Positions 60,872 through 64,000 of a stretch of DNA of 64,000 nucleotides are shown here, one piece after another. Under the pieces are notes generated by a model, which worked only from the letters and a program-made list of their open reading frames with translations, was not told where the DNA came from and did no database searches. Origin of the DNA: Blastococcus litoris (GTDB lineage: Bacteria > Actinomycetota > Actinomycetes > Mycobacteriales > Geodermatophilaceae). Where the stretch lies: contig NZ_QCZF01000004.1 in the NCBI RefSeq assembly GCF_003075095.1, forward strand, positions 310,001-374,000, in the 5' to 3' direction. The position numbers and the translations under genes were made by a program. Position 1 is the first letter of the stretch. The number at the start of each line of letters is the position of its first letter.

Positions 60872-61690
60872 ATGACCGAGACCGCGCCCCTCCGGATCGA
60901 GCGTGACGGCGACGTCGCCGTCGTCGTCCTGGACAACCCGCCGCTGAACCTCTTCGACGGGCGGGTGTTCGACGCCCTCGAGTCCGTGGCCGGCGAGCTG
61001 GTCGGGCTCACCGATCCGGCGCGGCCGGACCGCGCCCGTGCGGTGCTGTTCGAGGCGCGCGGCAAGGTCGTGTCCGGCGGCGTCGACGTCACCGAGTTCC
61101 AGGCCATCGCCGAGGGGCCCGAGCCGGCCGAGCGGGGCGCGGAACTCTGGGCCCGGCTGCTGAAGGCGTCGCAGACCATCGAGGACCTGCCCGTCCCCAC
61201 CGTCTACGCCGCCCACGGGCTCACCCTGACCGCGGCGTTCGAGCTGGCGCTGGCCTGCGACATCCTGCTGGCCGCCGAGAAGGCGTCGTTCGGGCTGGTG
61301 GAGATCGTCGTCGGCCTCACGCCGTCGATGGGCGGGCCGCAGCGCCTGGCCGAGCGGGCCGGGCCGGCCCGCGCCCGCGAGCTGGTCTTCACCGGCGAGC
61401 GCTACCCGGCCGCCGTCCTCGAGCGCTGGAACGTGGTCAACCGGGTGCTGCCCGACGACGGGTTCGCCGCGGCGGCCCGCGAGTACGCCCGCCGGGTGGC
61501 CGCCGGCCCCACGGTCGCGCACGCGGCGACCAAGCGGCTGGTCGCCGAGACGATCCGGAACGGCGCCCGCGCGGCGGACGCGCTCGTGCCGGAGGTCTCG
61601 GGCGCGCTGTTCGCCACCGAGGACCTGCGGGGCGCCGTCGCCTCCTTCCTCACCGAAGGGCCGGGGAAGGCCACCTACTCCGGCCGCTGA
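60872..61690 (+). CDS. Enoyl-CoA hydratase/isomerase family protein
   Basis: A 272-aa crotonase-fold protein: VVVLDNPPLNLFDGRVFDALESV at the start, SGGVDVTEFQAIAEGP in the oxyanion-hole region, then AAHGLTLTAAFELALACDILLAA and FGLVEIVVGLTPSMGGPQRLAER with a glutamate near the expected catalytic position. It may act in fatty-acid or amino-acid degradation. It is separated from HIT by 22 bp and from phoH by about 100 bp. It is unrelated in detail to the crotonase at 41406-42173. Confidence 0.88.
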   Translation: MTETAPLRIERDGDVAVVVLDNPPLNLFDGRVFDALESVAGELVGLTDPARPDRARAVLFEARGKVVSGGVDVTEFQAIAEGPEPAERGAELWARLLKASQTIEDLPVPTVYAAHGLTLTAAFELALACDILLAAEKASFGLVEIVVGLTPSMGGPQRLAERAGPARARELVFTGERYPAAVLERWNVVNRVLPDDGFAAAAREYARRVAAGPTVAHAATKRLVAETIRNGARAADALVPEVSGALFATEDLRGAVASFLTEGPGKATYSGR

Positions 61691-61794
61691 CCGGGTGCTC
61701 CCCCCGAGGAGCGAAGCGGGATTCCCGGTGGCCGGGCGCGGGTAGACTCGCGCGGGTCCGCTCGTCCATCGAAGGAAGGCAGGGTCGAGGGTTC

Positions 61795-64000
61795 TTGCCC
61801 GACACCTCCCCGAACGTGCCCGTGCCCGGCGCCCCCATGTCCCGTGACGCGTCGGCCCAGGCCGCAGCCGCGGACGGCCACCTCGGGATGCCCGCCGACG
61901 GCGCTGTTCCCGCTGCTGTCCGCGCCACCATCACCGTTCCCGAGTCCGTCTCGATGGTCGCCCTCCTGGGCTCGGCCGACGAGCTGCTCCGCCTGGTCGA
62001 GGCCGAGGTCGACGCCGACGTCCACGTGCGCGGCAACGAGATCGCCGTCACCGGCCAGCCGGCCGACAACGCCTTCGCCGTCCGGGTCTTCGACGAGCTG
62101 ATCGCCCTGCTCGGCACCGGCCAGGCCCTGCGGCCTGACTCGGTCCGCCGGGTCATCGCCATGCTGAAGAGCGGCGGGTCCGAGCGGCCGGCCGACGTCC
62201 TGAGCCTGGACATCATCAGCCGCCGGGGCCGCACGATCCGCCCGAAGACGCTGAACCAGAAGCGCTACGTCGACGCGATCGACGAGAACACCATCGTCTT
62301 CGGCATCGGCCCGGCCGGTACCGGCAAGACCTACCTCGCCATGGCCAAGGCCGTGCAGGCGCTGCAGACCAAGCAGGTCAACCGGATCATCCTGACCCGC
62401 CCGGCGGTCGAGGCAGGCGAGCGCCTCGGCTACCTGCCCGGCACGCTGAGCGAGAAGATCGACCCCTACCTGCGGCCGCTGTACGACGCGCTGCACGACA
62501 TGGTCGACCCCGAGTCGATCCCGCGGCTCATGGCCGCCGGCACCATCGAGGTCGCCCCGCTGGCCTACATGCGCGGGCGGGCGCAGCCTTACGACGCGCA
62601 GGTGCTCACGCCCAACGGCTTCATGCCGATCGGGTCGCTGCAGGTCGGTGACCTCGTCGTCGGTTCCGATGGTCTGCCCACTCCGGTGCTGGGCATCTAC
62701 CCGCAGGGCAAGAAGGTGGTCTACCGGGTCACCACCCAGGACGGTGCCTCGACGCTGGCCTGCGGAGAGCACCTGTGGACCGTGACGACGCCCGACGACC
62801 GGCGACGCGGCACGGAGCGGACTCTCGAAACGCAGGAGATGGTCGGGAACCTGCGCTGGGGTGCCGGTGCACACCGATACGAGCTGCCGCTCGTCGACGC
62901 GGTGGAGTTCGAGCCTCAGGAAGTGCCGCTCGATCCGTACGCGCTCGGGCTCCTGCTCGGCGACGGTTGCCTGACGACCTCCACGACGCCATCCTTCGCC
63001 ACCGCTGATCAGGAACTCGTCGTCGCGCTGGAGTCGGCGCTGGACGGGATCGAGGTGGTGCACAAGGCGGGGCCGGACTACAGCCTTCGGCACGTGGACG
63101 GCGGCCGCGGCGGGCTCCGGATCGCCAACCCGGTGACGGAGGCGATCCGAGAGCTCGGTCTGGCGGGCACGCGTTCGGCGACGAAGTTCGTCCCCTGGGT
63201 GTACTCCCACAACTCGGCGGAGGTCCGGACCGCGCTGCTGCAGGGGCTTCTCGACAGTGACGGTGGCCCCGTCACGCAGCGGGGGCGCACCTGCCGCGTC
63301 CAGTACACGACGACGTCGACTCGCCTCCGGGACGACGTGATGTTCCTCGTCCGCTCGCTGGGCGGCGTGGTCACCTCACGCACCCGCCCGGCGATCGGGC
63401 GCCGACCGGGCCTTGCCCTGGGGCGGCCGGTGCACCACCGGCACGCGAGCCACATCCTGGACATCCGGCTTCCTGCCGGCATCCAGCCTTTCCGCCTCGC
63501 GCGCAAGCGAGCGGCGTACGACGCCGCGGGCGGTGGACGACCGATGCGATTCGTCCACAGCATCGAGCCGGTCGGCGAGATGGACACGATGTGCATCCAG
63601 GTCGGCGCGCAGGATTCGCTCTACGTCACCGATGACTTCCTGGTCACGCACAACACGCTGAACGACGCGTTCGTCATCCTCGACGAGGCGCAGAACACCA
63701 CCGCCGAGCAGATGAAGATGTTTCTCACCCGCCTCGGCTTCGGGTCGAAGATCGTGGTCACCGGTGACATCACGCAGGTCGACCTGCCCGGCGGCGCGCA
63801 GAGCGGGCTCAAGATCGTCCGCGAGATCCTCGACGGCATCGACGACGTGCACTTCGCCAACCTGACCAGCACCGACGTCGTCCGCCACCGCCTGGTGGGC
63901 AACATCGTCGACGCCTACGAGCGGTGGGACGCCACCCGGCAGCCCGCCGCCGCCCGACCGGGCGCCGGCGCACCGGTCCGGTCGTCCCGCCCGCGCCGCC
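61795..64000 (+). CDS. phoH: PhoH family ATPase interrupted by an intein, C-terminus beyond the window
   Basis: PhoH-like P-loop ATPase, probably linked to RNA metabolism. The host protein starts with a KH-like region ([25 protein letters not shown]), then [25 protein letters not shown], Walker [14 protein letters not shown] and [16 protein letters not shown]. At 62581 the frame enters a 358-residue intein and resumes at 63655 with [32 protein letters not shown], which contains Walker B. The start is uncertain: TTG 61795 has GAGGG five bases upstream; GTG 61816 and ATG 61837 are alternatives. The frame is still open at the right edge. Confidence 0.9.
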   Translation, partial: MPDTSPNVPVPGAPMSRDASAQAAAADGHLGMPADGAVPAAVRATITVPESVSMVALLGSADELLRLVEAEVDADVHVRGNEIAVTGQPADNAFAVRVFDELIALLGTGQALRPDSVRRVIAMLKSGGSERPADVLSLDIISRRGRTIRPKTLNQKRYVDAIDENTIVFGIGPAGTGKTYLAMAKAVQALQTKQVNRIILTRPAVEAGERLGYLPGTLSEKIDPYLRPLYDALHDMVDPESIPRLMAAGTIEVAPLAYMRGRAQPYDAQVLTPNGFMPIGSLQVGDLVVGSDGLPTPVLGIYPQGKKVVYRVTTQDGASTLACGEHLWTVTTPDDRRRGTERTLETQEMVGNLRWGAGAHRYELPLVDAVEFEPQEVPLDPYALGLLLGDGCLTTSTTPSFATADQELVVALESALDGIEVVHKAGPDYSLRHVDGGRGGLRIANPVTEAIRELGLAGTRSATKFVPWVYSHNSAEVRTALLQGLLDSDGGPVTQRGRTCRVQYTTTSTRLRDDVMFLVRSLGGVVTSRTRPAIGRRPGLALGRPVHHRHASHILDIRLPAGIQPFRLARKRAAYDAAGGGRPMRFVHSIEPVGEMDTMCIQVGAQDSLYVTDDFLVTHNTLNDAFVILDEAQNTTAEQMKMFLTRLGFGSKIVVTGDITQVDLPGGAQSGLKIVREILDGIDDVHFANLTSTDVVRHRLVGNIVDAYERWDATRQPAAARPGAGAPVRSSRPRR
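62581..63654 (+). mobile_element. Class 3 intein with LAGLIDADG homing endonuclease inside phoH
   Basis: The 358-aa insert begins with Ala ([20 protein letters not shown], block A without a nucleophile) and ends VTHN before extein Thr+1. It carries the class 3 triad: Trp66 in GEHLWTV (block B), Cys338 in MCIQVG (block F) and Thr356 in VTHN (block G), with His357-Asn358 at the C-terminus. The endonuclease domain has LGLLLGDG (about 122-129) and [11 protein letters not shown] (about 219-229), both with the catalytic acid. Removing it restores the normal PhoH sequence [15 protein letters not shown]. The frame is intact, so splicing and homing are probably active. By eye its DNA looks less GC-rich than its flanks. 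Confidence 0.92.

Noticed and set aside
62581-63654. phoH as a pseudogene or two separate genes because of the long insertion
   Set aside because: The frame is continuous, intein splice residues are intact at both ends, and removing the insert restores the normal PhoH sequence exactly.

Overview
The window is chromosomal DNA from a very GC-rich actinobacterium. Evidence for this: most genes end in TGA, GTG starts are frequent, many genes overlap by ATGA or GTGA, several promoters look leaderless (TANNNT about 6 nt before the start codon), and Zur, IdeR/DtxR and CIRCE sites of actinobacterial type are visible. A selenocysteine tRNA with a CUA anticodon points to Geodermatophilaceae (Geodermatophilus, Blastococcus or a relative). 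That placement is inference. No rRNA, insertion sequence, integrase or CRISPR array was found.

Layout. 0-1.2 kb: zinc uptake genes (znuA and part of an ATPase) under a Zur-like box. 1.2-15.4 kb: a conserved housekeeping run of proA, a MoxR/VWA pair, nadD, rsfS, a histidine phosphatase, degV-type, comEA, comEC, holA, rpsT (opposite strand), lepA and a MOSC gene. 15.4-42.2 kb: an accessory block lying between lepA and hemW. It holds (a) an SsuABC-type importer, an IclR regulator and an aromatic-ring-type flavin monooxygenase, with the same 17-bp operator in front of both targets; (b) an LprG-like lipoprotein and P55-like MFS pair; (c) a Gdx/SugE guanidinium exporter with a possible riboswitch; (d) a giant SARP-type regulator followed by two FAD-linked oxidases, each preceded by TCAAG direct repeats; (e) small regulators and oxidoreductases; (f) the selenocysteine locus: selD (minus), then tRNA-Sec, selA and selB (plus).

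42.2-61.7 kb: hemW, a second accessory stretch (a MpaB-type oxygenase, DksA/TraR-like protein, DadA-like oxidase, ABC exporter with two-component system, siderophore ABC importer under an IdeR box), then hrcA-dnaJ-rsmE with CIRCE, ybdD-cstA, a HIT protein and an enoyl-CoA hydratase. 61.8-64 kb: phoH, interrupted by a 358-residue intein with class 3 hallmarks and a LAGLIDADG endonuclease; phoH runs off the window.

Most notable: the tRNA-Sec anticodon loop reads CTCTAAA, so the anticodon is CUA and pairs with UAG, not UGA. With selA, selB and selD alongside, the genome should insert selenocysteine at UAG. UAG-directed selenocysteine has, to my knowledge, been reported for Geodermatophilus and Blastococcus, so this is a rare but not wholly unknown code variant. 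UGA is the dominant stop in this window and at least four genes still end in UAG, so context (SelB plus a SECIS element) must separate the two meanings. No selenoprotein gene was recognised in the window.
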